Shown: piece by piece, positions 48,213-59,793 of the stretch | How positions within the stretch are numbered: the first letter of the stretch is position 1 | Layout: every line of letters begins with the position of its first letter | NCBI RefSeq assembly: GCF_902686445.1 | Contig: NC_062222.1 | Location: 38,873,792 to 38,937,791, forward strand | DNA: 64,000 nucleotides | Direction: 5' to 3' | Source: Sciurus carolinensis | Taxonomy: Eukaryota; Chordata; Mammalia; Rodentia; Sciuridae | Translations under genes and position numbers: made by a program | Notes under the pieces: generated by a model | Told to the model about the DNA's origin: nothing | Databases searched by the model: none | Seen by the model: the letters and a program-made list of their open reading frames with translations, nothing else

Positions 48213-51200
48213 ATCTGTATATATATAATTTATGCTGATATTTTATTGTTTTTACTGACATTAAGATTACTAAACTAATTTTATAAAAATATGTCTACCT
48301 GAAAATTTTCTGCATTTAGTTTCTGAAGTACACATTTTTTCTCTTTGGTTTCATTATATACACATCTCATTCAATTAAGTAAACAATAACAACAACAAGA
48401 GCAACAAACTCTGAAAGTCTACACTATATGGAATAGTGTTATCTGAGACCAAAGACCTGGCCCTGCCTTCAAAGAATCACATTCCAGCCAAGGTGTCAAG
48501 CATTCCAACATCATGCAGTAATGTGCTGTCCAGAAGATGGAACTCTACTCAGGTTTGGATATCCAGGAAGTTAAGTGAACTCTCTTTTGCTTCTCTCACC
48601 TTGTTTCTACAGCATCAAAACATGTGGAAAAGAATGATATCTCATTTTACAAAAGTGGATTAACATGACCGGAACATAGGACAAGTCTGGGGAAGAGAAG
48701 AAAAATGAGAACAGAGAAAGTATTCAGTCCGTGAAAGTCCTTTTATGACATCCCTAAAGTTATGTGCTGAATTTATAACTATTACTCTTGTATCTTGGTC
48801 TGGTCCCTTTGTTTTTCTTTCGTGAATTAATATCACTTTCATAAGGAGAGACCCACTGAGTAAACAGAGTTGCTGAATTAAATGTTTTTCTGAAACATAT
48901 TGTTTGACATTGCCAAACTCTCCTAATAACAACTGACTTATTAATTTGATTCATTTGATTTTTCTCCATCTCACATATACATGTTCAGAATAAAAGTTGG
49001 TAAGAATATCTCAGGTTGTTTGAAAAACTTCTGGGAAGCCAATAAAACAGCTTGCATATGTATGCATAAGGATGATACATTCTCCTTGAAGAAGTGACAA
49101 AAAATAGGGTAGAGAGAACTCTGGCACACCGATTGTGGAATGCTTGAATAAATGGATAAAAGTTCTCTTTGGAGAATAATGCAACTGTTGAAATAACAGT
49201 AGATCTGTTGATTTCAGGGATTAGCATGGTATTATTATTATTTTTTTTAATGAAAAGAAAATGAGCTTTCCTTCTCAAGGTTTCAGAGACACTCTTATTT
49301 AGTCAGGATTGACATAAGACACATTCATTCTTCTTTTAGCTGCTATTTATTTTTTCAGCATGTTGAATATCATTTATCTTACAAAAGATGATCTTTTCCA
49401 CATCAATAACTCATGAAGGTATTATATCCTTTCTATTGATATTAGGGTTGCTAAACTAATTATATAAAACAGGATGTCTTCACCTGAAAATTTTCTGCAT
49501 TTAGATTTGACATACACATTTTCTCCTTTGATCTCATCAAATTCCTACTACCACATGCCTGTTTATCTAGATGATATATGATTTGCATCTGTACCAATCC
49601 ACACAATGCTAAAATCCTGGAGACATGATTATCCTGAAGCACAAATTAACATTTGCATTAGACATCTGCATGAGTATCTGATGCAAAATGCTTGTTTAGT
49701 GTTGCTTTCCTGAAAGAGTTTAATAAATATCCCTAAATATAGACAGAAAAAAATAATTTCTTACTCAAGTACCACTTGTAGATTTTCCTATTATTCAGAT
49801 GACTTTTCTCTTGACTCTTTATTTTTCCATTTCCATGTGTTACAGAATGAGAAGTGAAAATCATTTTGCATTGTTTTTGCTCTAGCATCTTTAACACCAT
49901 TGACATTTACAGCAACTGCTCAAAGTAGCAATTAAAAAGCTATTTTCTAAAATCATGCATGTTATTAACAATCCTTTAGATTAATTTTCAAAATTCCAGC
50001 ATTTTTCTTTGTTTTAAACTTTCCTACAATATGTTGTACATATACAATATATTGTATCCTTGGAGCTTGTGAGCATTAAGATAGGGATGTGTCTTTAAAC
50101 TTCAGTATTCAGACTGAACTCAGAGAGGTCTCTAGCATTTTTCATTTTCTTTCTCCTTATTCCTTTGGACTACCAATATTCATGGAGCCTAATCATCTGG
50201 ATAGACCACAGGAGAGACCTTAAACTCATATATATAGTTATTTTTTTCACATCTCTATAAAGTAGCATAAGAAAGCCAGAAATAATTAGCTAAATAATTT
50301 TAGATTGTTTAAAATTTGAGATTATTTTCCCTTTCTTCTCTTTTATCTCAGATAATTAAAAATACGAAGCCAATTCAACTGATTGTATTTTCCACGTTGT
50401 TTATTTTTTCCTCAGACGCCTAATATTGTTATAAACTTCAACCTGTTGTTCTACTGTAATTTTTATGATCTTTAACCATTTTCTGAAAAACCTGAAACTA
50501 TTCTTTGTTTATATTTTAGGCTCTATTTAATGAAAATTGTAAAACGGCATCTAGTAGCACTATCATTTGAGATTTCATTATGGCTATTAATGGTATTTGA
50601 GGGCTAGTTTTTGTTTAAATATGTTCATTGATATTTGGGGTTTAGCTATTTCATAATGCGGATAGAATTTTTTTTGAAACCATTGTCACTTTTGAGTCTA
50701 ATTAATTACAGAATGATATAATAATTACTAATGCTCTACTCATTTTTTAGTTTAATTTAAAACTTGAACCTTTTTTTGCTCCCCCAAAAGCACTGTATTT
50801 ATGGGGAGAAGCATAAGAATCAGAAAATGGACTAATTATGAACAAAACTGTATATATCTTTCTTTTCATTGGTTGTATGATTAACACCAAAGAAGAATCA
50901 GACGAGGGAGAGGACATATTTTCATGTCATGGGCAATGCTGAACATAGCCTTTACATAGTCAAGCTTCTTTGATATAATCTGTTGAAAATCTCAAGACCA
51001 TTTAGGCTTGGATAATAGTCCTAGATTCTGAACCCTAGCTATCTAAGGCTGTAAGAACAACTACTTCCATCCAGGTATTCTTCAAAAAATCAATGCCCAG
51101 TTGAAATTGTAAAATAATATGAAAATAGATACTTATAAGTATCAAAATGGGATCCATTAAATATATGTGCTTGTGGGATCAGTTAGTATGTATGAACCAT

Positions 51201-51444
51201 TTTTTATGTGTAAAGTTCTCACGGTAGAGGAAACAGATACTTTAAAAGATACTTGCATCATGAATAAATGCCATGATAAAAACATCAGCTAAAGATGATA
51301 AGGTAGCACAAACTATCAGTCAACCTAAGATGGTCTCATGTGGAAGACAAAATCCTATTTGTTTTTAAACTTTCACTTATTAGCCAGGTGCAAAGTTAGA
51401 GGAAAACTTTCTAGGAATGAACACTTTAATAAAAATAAAAGTAA
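48213..51444. other. Intergenic DNA with local duplications, no gene seen
   Basis: Segments near 48260-48355 and 49430-49540 are diverged copies of each other, both containing CCTGAAAATTTTCTGCATTT. Frames in 48436-48969 have no domain and no splice context. Nothing else recognised. Confidence 0.45.
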
Positions 51445-51670
51445 AATCCTACCATTTATTTAATGTTTACTATGTGTCACTCACTATTTTAAGCAATGAG
51501 TTAAACCATTTCATATTCCTGACAAACATGTGGCATGTGTTCTTATTCTACATGTAAGAAAAGTGAAATGAGAATGTTTAAGTAAATGTCCCACACAGCC
51601 AGTAAATGATGGAGTATAGATTTACTAATGTTGTCTTGCTCCAGAATTTATTTTCTTTACCACTGTACTA
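51445..51670 (+). repeat. MIR SINE remnant
   Basis: Plus-strand MIR in consensus order: 'atttatttaatgtttactat', 'gtgtcactcactatttta', 'attctacatgtaagaaaa', 'gtcccacacagccagtaaat', then a terminal region near 51640. Confidence 0.8.
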
Positions 51671-52660
51671 CATAATTGCTTTCTGTTGTTATTGATGAAT
51701 GTAGTAAAAAATTGTAGAGAACACTCAATTAATTAAAATTGCTAAATACAAATCCTAGTTTGGAAAAGGTAGAAGACACAACTGGAGAGATTGATAGGTG
51801 GCAGATACTGACTTGGTATGTCTGGCTAAAAAAGTTAGACTGGGGCATCTTAACTCATCATGGTGAGAAGCCAGTTTTACCTCATTATTATTTTTAATAT
51901 CTGGTATTATGTGAACAGATGCATTTATAAAATATTGAAATGCATACTTGGCTTTCAAGGAAATATAAAGTATTCTATATAGCATACTGTTATACTATTA
52001 TACTATTATTATATTTTTATAAAGTATTCTACATAGTATTTATATAGCTATAAAGTATTCTAAATGTTTATTCCTAATTTCTATACTTTACTAAATCATT
52101 GATCTGTAATAATTTGTGGAAGTACTTTATTATTGTTTTACATTTTTTACCTTATACTTCATAGTGTAATTAAAGGTTATAACCATTCAGATAATTGGGT
52201 TATCATTTTAAGTACTGGTGTCTTTGTAGAGAATGGACTAACCAGAGGCTAAGACTGATTATAGTGAGTCCAACTATGAATCAGTAATTGAAATTCAGGC
52301 AGGAGATGGTTAACATGTTACTGAAGCTGTGGATGTAGAAATAAAAAGTGAGTGATGGTTTTGAGAAATCCTTAGAAAATAAATTGGCTTGAACCAATAA
52401 ATATGATTCCCCAAATCTTCAATTTCCTTGAAAACAATTATTTGTTGTTACTTGCTCTTACTTTCCTCCTAAATTTAATATTTTAATCTTAATCTCAGAA
52501 GCTACCACCTGTATATGTCTCTCTGCAAAATGCATTAGGCATTTTGTTGCAGTGAAGTTCACTTTAGGCCCTTGGTTCAGGTCCAAGAAAGACTGACTAA
52601 GGAAGGCAGAATGACCTCAAGGGCTGGAATCAAATGATTTGCCACTCTATTAATTAGGAA
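51671..52660. other. AT-rich intergenic DNA, no gene seen
   Basis: Contains three copies of TATAAAGTATTCTA (51964, 52018, 52049). No gene or named repeat. Confidence 0.5.
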
Positions 52661-52685
52661 TTTTTTTTTTTTTTTTTTTTTTTTT

Positions 52686-53138
52686 AGCAAAGGGAAAAAG
52701 AAGATTTATTGATTTGCTAACACAGGAGAAACATAGGGGCCTCCTTTCCCAGAAGCTAAGATTCTGCCCATCAGCAAGGACAGGGCATCAGCAAGGACAG
52801 GGGACTTTTAAAGGGGTGACTCAAAGGATATATTCCACATGTTCTTTGTGCAGTTGTAATGCACTTTTAATTTGGGAGAGAGTCATTTCTGAAATCTTCT
52901 GTAACCATCCTCAAATTCTGGATTGCTTCATTCCTATGGTGGATGTATACTCAGAGACAAATAATCTTCCTAAAATGGAAAAGAAAGGTAATCCTGTTTC
53001 TCCTGAGATTAGGGAGGGGTAGAGATTATGGAGGAGCAGGGAGAGAGGAAGAGAAAGAAGCATGTCAATTTTAAAAATAAGTTGCAGTGTCAAAGCAGCA
53101 AGGGCAATATCCAAAACATAAAGTGGACCACTGTTGCA
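52686..53138 (-). mobile_element. 3' LTR of the ERV-like element, ending in a poly(A) tail
   Basis: On the minus strand it begins TGCAACAGTGG and reaches AATAAA (complement of 52705-52710). About 19 bases later the sequence becomes a run of about 25 A's (T's at 52661-52685). The U5 part found in the sister LTRs at 25140 and 58114 is missing. A 17-bp tandem duplication (CATCAGCAAGGACAGGG at 52769 and 52786) lies inside. Confidence 0.65.
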
Positions 53139-53147
53139 TTCCTCCCT
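53139..53147 (-). other. Polypurine tract
   Basis: On the minus strand AGGGAGGAA directly precedes the LTR start TGCAAC. This is where plus-strand DNA synthesis would be primed in reverse transcription. Confidence 0.55.
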
Positions 53148-56100
53148 GTCAATTTCTACATTCCATTTCTGTGGAAAAATAGGCAATGGTATCACCAAAC
53201 TGCTTCCTGCTGAAAGGGGGCAAAGTTGGGGGAAGTTACCCAAAGTCCTTGTTCTCTACCAGGTGGAGCATGGACAGTTAAGGGTATTCAGCACCAGAGC
53301 AGTTCAGAGGTCCACAGTGGCAGATGGCAGGTGATGAGACAAGATATACATAGGGCATGGACCATGCTAAGACAACATAAACATGACAGAAAAGCATTAC
53401 ATTATTTTGTAAACAATTGGTACAAAAGCAATTAGTATTTCAGCCAGTTCCTGAAAACCATGAAGACAGGAACTCAATCATATCAGTAGAAAACAGATTG
53501 AGTTATCAATATAGGAGATTAGGGAGATTTGTATTCATGAGATCAGACTCAAATTAGCTCAGGACAAATTTGTGACTCTAGTGTCCTTCATGATCATTAC
53601 TATTAGGGACTCCCACACAAGAACCCTTCTTCTATAACCTCTAGCTTTATTTACTTTTGGTAGGACTGACACAACTGTACATATTAAGTTACACTAAAAA
53701 AAATAGTTTTTCCTTTCAAATGTCCATGTAGGACTGTGCTTAGGCTATACTCTCCTGCCAGCTGTTTAGGACCAAGTTGGTCAAAACTGACCTTGTTCCT
53801 GTCTCCTCTTGAGTCACTTGAGATTCCTTAGAGATCACTCTTGGGGACATGTGTGACACCTCTCTGCTCCTTTAGCTTTCCTCTATCAGTAGTGCCATCT
53901 GCCAGGATGGGTCAGGGTCTGACTGATTGCACATCACTTCTTTCAGATGCATCAGGGACATTTTCCTCTCCAATGAACCTCCTCTTTGTGGAAGGTGAAC
54001 TGGTTGGCTTCCTGTTTTCTAGGGTCCTCACAATCTCCCTGATCAGCAGATAGGGTGTCTCACTGGAGTTTCAGGGCCCAAGAGGGGTGCTGTCATTCTC
54101 TGGGTCCTGATTGACTTTACAAGGCAAGGGCCAAAATGTTGACTGTTCTTTCCTTGGCCCTTTTACTTCCTTGACTTTAATCTCCAAGTTTTCGGTTTTA
54201 AACACCCAGCAGGCCAGTTTCACCGGTCTTACTTAGAGTGGGAGTAACAGGTTATAACTTCAATATCCATAAGTTTATAGTTACCCATTTCATTTAATTG
54301 GGGTCAGTATTAGTACTGGAAGTTAGTACTAATTATATACTATCATCTTATAAGTGATGGCTTATTAACTCAAGTTAACTCAAGTTGTTTTATTAGAAGC
54401 AGTACCTCTGCAAAATAGTAACAGGCAAGAGTTATAAAATTTATAAGGAAAAATACAAAATAAAATTAACAGAGCAAAAAAATTCAATTTTTATAATAGA
54501 TATGAACAAATAAAAATGATTTTTATAATCTTAAACCTTTACTTAGTTATATATATTATACCCCCTGATTATTTTGAGGTCACAGTAATCTTTACAACAA
54601 AATTCTATCTTTTGAACACAACTTTATATAAGCTCCAGTCTAGCCAATTTTGGAGCCATTCTAACATGGAGTAAGGTCAGAGGCAGAGTCTTATCTCAGG
54701 TAAGGTGGTGTTCTTGACAAGTAACACAATACAGCTTTCCATCTAAAACATGAATTGATCAAAGGTTAAGAGAGTTTTTACATTTTTTTTGTGAAAAAAA
54801 GTAGCAAAATGCTCCTATGTTTTATAATATCACCTTTAAACAGATCAGGCTTTCCTTATTACCTTCCAAAAATACATTTAAATTCCAATTCCACTTTGAA
54901 GAGTAACAAAAAAAAATGTATATATAACTTGCTGACAACAAATTACTTTATGCAACTATAAAACATTAAATGACATGAATGAATACCAACCAAAGTTGTT
55001 ATTTCTATACAAATCCAAAATTATTGCTACAGATAATTTTAGTTTGGAGAATACCAAGTTGGCAAAATGCTCCCCTAAGCTTTACATTTAACTAAGTTAA
55101 CTTTTATAGTAAAATTTAGAATCCATAGTGTATGGTAACATAATCACAGGTCTGCATCAGTTAGCAAAAATCAAAGGATAGCCTTAAATCTGTTATACAA
55201 TTAAGAAACACTGTTAATGATCAGAAATTGACCAGTCAAAGCAAAAAGATACACAACAGGTTTCCAAAGGACAGTGTGGCCCTTCTATGTCACACACAAT
55301 ATATTAAAGAGAGCACTTACTGGTTAACTTGCATGTAAACTTTGCATATATATACCTAGTTACATATATTTAGAGGGTCAACTATATTGTTATAACCTAC
55401 ATAACAGTTGTTTGTTTAACCATATAACACCTAAAAAATATAAATACAAGAAAGTTATCTTGATAGGTAAGAGTAGATCAGTGTTTCAGACTTTACATCA
55501 TATCAGTACATTAAAGTTCAAATAACATTGACTGTTCTAATTATAGCCAATTTAATCACAAACACAAACTTTTTGAGATTTACTTTCTACAAATCTTCTG
55601 CAATGTATTTAACATTCACAACTCGTTTATATCCTGTTTTGTCCTTTCACCTTGAACTTTAGCATAAGAATACTATTTTACCAGACAAAATACTTTCTCA
55701 TCCAGAAACATTTCCTTTACTGTCTAAATTTCCATACTAAAATATATCCATACCTATAACTTTCTTTTATCTTTTTTAGATTCAGACACTTTCTTAAATT
55801 CATATTCTGAAATAATCCATATGAATGTTATCTGTGCATGTAATTTTCACAACAAATTTTATCCTAGGAGAGGGATCAATCAGGCATACATGAAAATTGT
55901 TTCTTAATCTTTTCTCTCCCAGGTGGCATTCAAAGGATTGGAACACAGGATATTTTTGAGCCTGGCCTGCCTGCCTTATCATTATCATGATGCCATGAAC
56001 TTTGAGTTCCCCACTGTCAGTTGTACCCAGAGACTCCTTTTGCAATGAAGGAGGTCCTTTCCATCATTTTCTTTAGGTTTCCTTGAAATATCTTTTGCAG

Positions 56101-56817
56101 AGGCTGCCTACCAAACACAGGTTGCCTTAGTCTGTCTTTTTCTTTTCTGGGTACAGCTGTTTATTCTGCCAGTGTCCCTATTCATTCAGTTTGACGGGAT
56201 ACTGATATAGCAAGAATTGCTTTACCTCAGTGTTGGTTATTCCCTGGCCAAATGGGGTGTCCTGTCAGATCTTAAAAGGGATGACTACTACTGTCCCCAG
56301 GTCATAAACTAACAGTGCTAAAACCTATTGCAATATCCTTTGTGGCCAGCAGCCTCCACCTTCTACAGACAAAAGGGAATGGAAGGCACGGCAGAGGCCA
56401 GGTTTTGTCGGCCATTTTTTACAGCCCAGGCAGCTTTTCTGGGATTTTTTCCAGTTAAGGCTAGTGTCCTTGGCCACAGTTGAGATGGTCTGTGGCTGCC
56501 TGGAACCATGCTAAGAAATAGTGCTGGGAGTGCAGCACTGAGTTTAAAAGATTTAAATCTTTTAACCCTTTCTTCTGCTGTCTTGCTATCCTTGCACACC
56601 AGAGGCAGTGTCTTTTTGTTACCTTCAACTTAGTCCTGACAGTTCAGACCCTTTATCATGCAGCTACATAAGTGCCTGTATATATAGAATCTCGTTCATA
56701 TATTTTACCCCTGACAAACTTCAATGTCAATATCATATAATAATCCAGAGGTCTGGGGATGTAGCTCAGTTGGTAGAGTGCTTGACCCACACGCACAAAG
56801 CCCTGGGTTCAATCCCC

Positions 56818-56871
<54 letters not shown>

Positions 56872-58085
56872 AAACAAAAACAAAAAAAACATATAATAAT
56901 CCAGAAAAATCATAAAATCATAAAATCATTCAAAGTTCAGATTGTGTTACAGTAAACTGTCTTTCTCTTAGGCTCATGCCCATAAGAGGCCCATTTACCT
57001 AAGATCTCTCTCTCAAGAGACTACTGGTAAGATAAACACAGCATGGCCCATGTCTTAAAGAGATAGTAACAGATATGAAAAACAGACATGAAAACAAAAC
57101 CACAGACAAGACAGGATCACCAAAACCAGCACCAAAAGAGAGAAACCTTTAAAACGGACAGACCTGAATGTATGAATTTCTTCCCCTTACTTAACCTTTG
57201 ATAGAGCAATTCCAACTGCAAGATTGTACAATAATCCAGCAAGCTATTCAAAAGTCATATCATTACAATAAAACATTATCTTAGACAGACTTATACCTAT
57301 AGGTAGCCCTTTTACTTACTTTTCCTCTGACAGACTGACTCCAATTGCAAGACTATACAAAAATGAAACAGAGAGATAGCCAGAGAAGAACCTCAAAACC
57401 ATGGTTGATTTATGGGAAACTTTAAATTGACCTGTCAAAATCTTTCCCAAGAAACTATCTATAGGATCAGTGCAGTATTGGCCATGTCTTAAAAATGGCA
57501 GCAACAAATACAGAAAAACAAAAGCAAAAACACAGATAGATATCCAGGGGAAATTCCCAAACCCAAGGTCAACAAACAGATGAGAACCGATCAGAAGGTA
57601 GTTAATATCCCTAGGTTCTTGAGTCCCACTTAGACATGACTTCTATTTCAGTGGCACCACAGATGTCCCCAGAAAGAGGGACAAGCCATTCCCATGAAGA
57701 GGAACCAGGCGTGTAGAATAAAGGGTCTCAGCATGAATATTGGGGGACTAACCAAATGGCCAATGGTGTCATGATTTTACTGAGTTCAGTTTCCTTTTTC
57801 CCAAAGTGGACCATGATGGAGTAACCTGTACCATTCAGGGAGAGAGGGCAGGAGTTCCCTGAAGCAAAAAGGAGCTTTGGCAGCTACTGGGCCAGTCCCT
57901 CAGTCCCTACATTTACTCATAGGAATAGCTCCTCTGGTGCAACCAGAGGCAAACTCACCCATCTCCTAACTCTCTTGGCAGTTGGCTCTCAACAAATTGG
58001 CCAGCCACCTTGCATCCTCAGCTTGGAAATGGGGGTTCCTTGGAGAGCCAGCCTGTCCAGGAAACTTGGAATGGGGCTCCTCTCA
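53148..58085 (-). other. Internal region of the ERV-like element
   Basis: Mixed sequence: GC-richer at 53800-54230 and 55900-56600, AT-rich at 54300-55800. I see no protease, reverse transcriptase, zinc-knuckle or transmembrane motif in any frame. A minus-strand frame at 56363-56599 (78 codons) is not recognisable. Confidence 0.45.
56734..56905 (+). mobile_element. Young ID SINE with perfect 16-bp TSD
   Basis: TSD CATATAATAATCCAGA at 56734-56749 and 56890-56905, no mismatch. The body carries an intact A box (TAGCTCAGTTGG, 56762-56773) and B box (GGTTCAATCCC, 56806-56816) of a pol III promoter, then a (CA)n stretch and a long A-rich tail. ID elements derive from a tRNA-like RNA and move with L1 proteins. 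It is the least diverged SINE here. Confidence 0.96.
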
Positions 58086-58103
58086 GGTCCATCTGAGATG
58101 CCA
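58086..58103 (-). other. Possible primer-binding site
   Basis: On the minus strand TGGCATCTCAGATGGACC starts ten bases inside the right LTR. It loosely resembles a tRNA-Leu primer site as used by ERVL-type elements. The match is weak. Confidence 0.25.
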
Positions 58104-58113
58104 AATTTTTTGC

Positions 58114-58490
58114 TGAAATCTCAGTCCTTGTCTCTGATGCCAATCCAATAATGAGGACATGGTTTTGAGAAAAAGGATAAAGAAGGTTTATTGCTTTGCT
58201 AGCAATGGAAAAGCACAGGGTCCTCCTGTCCCAGCAGTTGTGAGTCTCTAATTTGAGATTTTGTATGGAAACAGATTAAAGTCAAAGGCTCTTGACTCAG
58301 GGATGAACCCTCAGGGGAAAGATCAGGGGACCCAAGAAATTGAGGCTAAAATTCCTCAAGCAGAGGGTTAGAAAGCAAGTTCTGCAGCACCCAGAGGAGA
58401 GGTTCAGCTTGGAAGGTGATCAGTTGCAGGGTGCAGAGGATGGGTACCAGCACCCAGTCACAAAGTCAGGAGTTCAGGCTTGAACACTAG
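58114..58490 (-). mobile_element. 5' LTR-like end of the ERV-like element (family B)
   Basis: Starts TGAAATCTCAG. 'caataatgaggaca', 'ttttgagaaaaagga' and 'tttattgctttgctagca' match the LTR at 25140, with the reverse poly(A) signal at 58197-58202. Beyond about 58290 the match to the sister LTRs becomes weak, so either U3 has diverged or the element ends sooner than given. Confidence 0.55.
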
Positions 58491-58604
58491 AATTCCAAGT
58501 AAAAACTTCTTGGTGGTTGTGAGAGGCCAATAATTCATTTCTTGTAGAGTTGAATTTGAGGTAGAGAGAATGATCACTTTATGAAGTGCTTGGTGCCTCA
58601 AAAA

Positions 58605-58765
58605 ATACTTTAGATACATAATTTAACCTAATTCTCAAAGTAAATCTGTCAAGTAGATAGTAATTCTAATTGTGAGAAAATTAATAATAAGACACGGTAA
58701 GCCACTAACCTATTTACACAATTATGAGGTGGTGAAGCCTGATTTTGTATTCCCATGTCTGTTCC
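58605..58765 (+). repeat. MIR SINE remnant
   Basis: Plus-strand MIR-like order: 'ataatttaacctaattctca', 'tagatagtaattctaattgt', 'ggtaagccactaacc', 'ggtgaagcctgattttg'. Quite diverged. Confidence 0.6.
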
Positions 58766-59044
58766 TTGCTAGGATGCTCTGCTCCTTTCAGCTTGAACTT
58801 CACTCAAATCAAGGTGTGAACTGTTGAACTTTGAGTCTTCTCACATGAAAAGAACAAGTACCTGCCTGGGGAAAGCATTCATTGTGGAGTATGTAAATTC
58901 CCTGAATTCTTTTCACTAGATAGCCCTTCCTAAAGTTCTAGTCCAGGGGAAATTCTTGCATATTCATAACTTATTCTTTGAACAAATTTCTATTAATCAT
59001 CTTCAATGTACCAAGTTCTATTTTAAACACTTTAGATATATTAG

Positions 59045-59490
59045 TGTCGGGGTCTTAAGCCCCCTTGCCCTTCTTGACCAGCGACAAGGGAAGGAGACAC
59101 TCCCCAACAAGGTCAGATCAGGATAGGTAAGGCCGACTGACCGCCCGCTCCCAGCCCTCCGGGTGGAGGACAATCAGACTGTCAGGGAGACCCGTCACAG
59201 CAGGAACTCGTTTATTGAGGAAGTCACACAGCTTTTATGTAGGGTGAGGGCTAGGTGGGAACCAATCAACTTAAAGGTCAGCAAGGCAGGGGGGTTCACA
59301 CAGGTGAGAGTCCCATTGGACTATATGGCAAGCACGAGCTGATCACGTTCGCGGAACTGTTGTTAACCAATCCCTGATGGTGGTCTGGTTTATCGTCATT
59401 AACTATTAAAACCACCTTTGAGACCTTGATTCTGCTCACTCACCAGGAAGTAAGGAGTCAGCCTGAGTTAAAGTGTCATTAGTCCCAACA
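59045..59490 (-). mobile_element. Solo LTR, ERV1-like (family A, copy 2)
   Basis: Flanked by perfect TATTAG (59039-59044 and 59491-59496). On the minus strand it reads TGTTGGGACT to CCGACA like the copy at 7647, with CCAAT boxes, CATAAAAG (complement of 59232-59239) and an intact AATAAA (complement of 59211-59216). It contains several CpGs. No internal sequence. Confidence 0.93.
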
Positions 59491-59621
59491 TATTAGTGAA
59501 TCAAACAAATACAATGTAAAAATTCTGTTAAAAGTAGAAATAGAAAATAAATATACTGAATAACTAAAAATATAATATGAGGTAGTATATTAATAAATCT
59601 GGACATAGGGTATCAGAATTA

Positions 59622-59785
59622 ACGACTGAGTCACATCCCTAGCACTATTTACTTTTATTTAGAGACAGACTCTTGTTAAGTTACTTTGAGCCTTACTAAG
59701 TTGCTGAGGCTAGCTTTGAACTTCTGATCCTCCTGCCCCAGCCTCCTGAGCCACTGGGTTTACAGGTGTGCACCACTGTACCTGA
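59622..59785 (-). mobile_element. Tail-less MEN/B1-dID SINE with TSD
   Basis: Reverse composite SINE: a short ID piece ('actgagtcacatccctagc'), then the 7SL-like part ('cctgccccagcctcctgag', 'acaggtgtgcaccactg'). Perfect CAGAATTA flanks (59614-59621 and 59786-59793). The ID part stops early and there is no T run where the reversed A-tail should be. Confidence 0.85.
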
Positions 59786-59793
59786 CAGAATTA

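Larger units (their letters stand above)
52661..58490 (-). mobile_element. Degenerate, gene-less ERV-like element, possibly retroposed
   Basis: Two related LTR-like ends (52686-53138 and 58114 to about 58490) in the same orientation flank about 5 kb that shows no gag, pol or env motif and no frame above about 110 codons on the element strand. A polypurine tract abuts the left LTR where a 3' LTR should have it, so the internal part and the left LTR belong together. This could be a decayed provirus or a non-autonomous element. It contains an ID SINE at 56750-56889. The right boundary is uncertain. Confidence 0.55.

Noticed and set aside
56760..56820. tRNA-like sequence with perfect A and B boxes
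   Set aside because: It is the body of an ID SINE with TSD and tail, not a tRNA gene; the 3' half does not fold as an acceptor stem.
56608..56955. 115-codon plus-strand frame
   Set aside because: Crosses the ID SINE and its CA/A tail; the His-Thr and Lys runs are the tail in translation.
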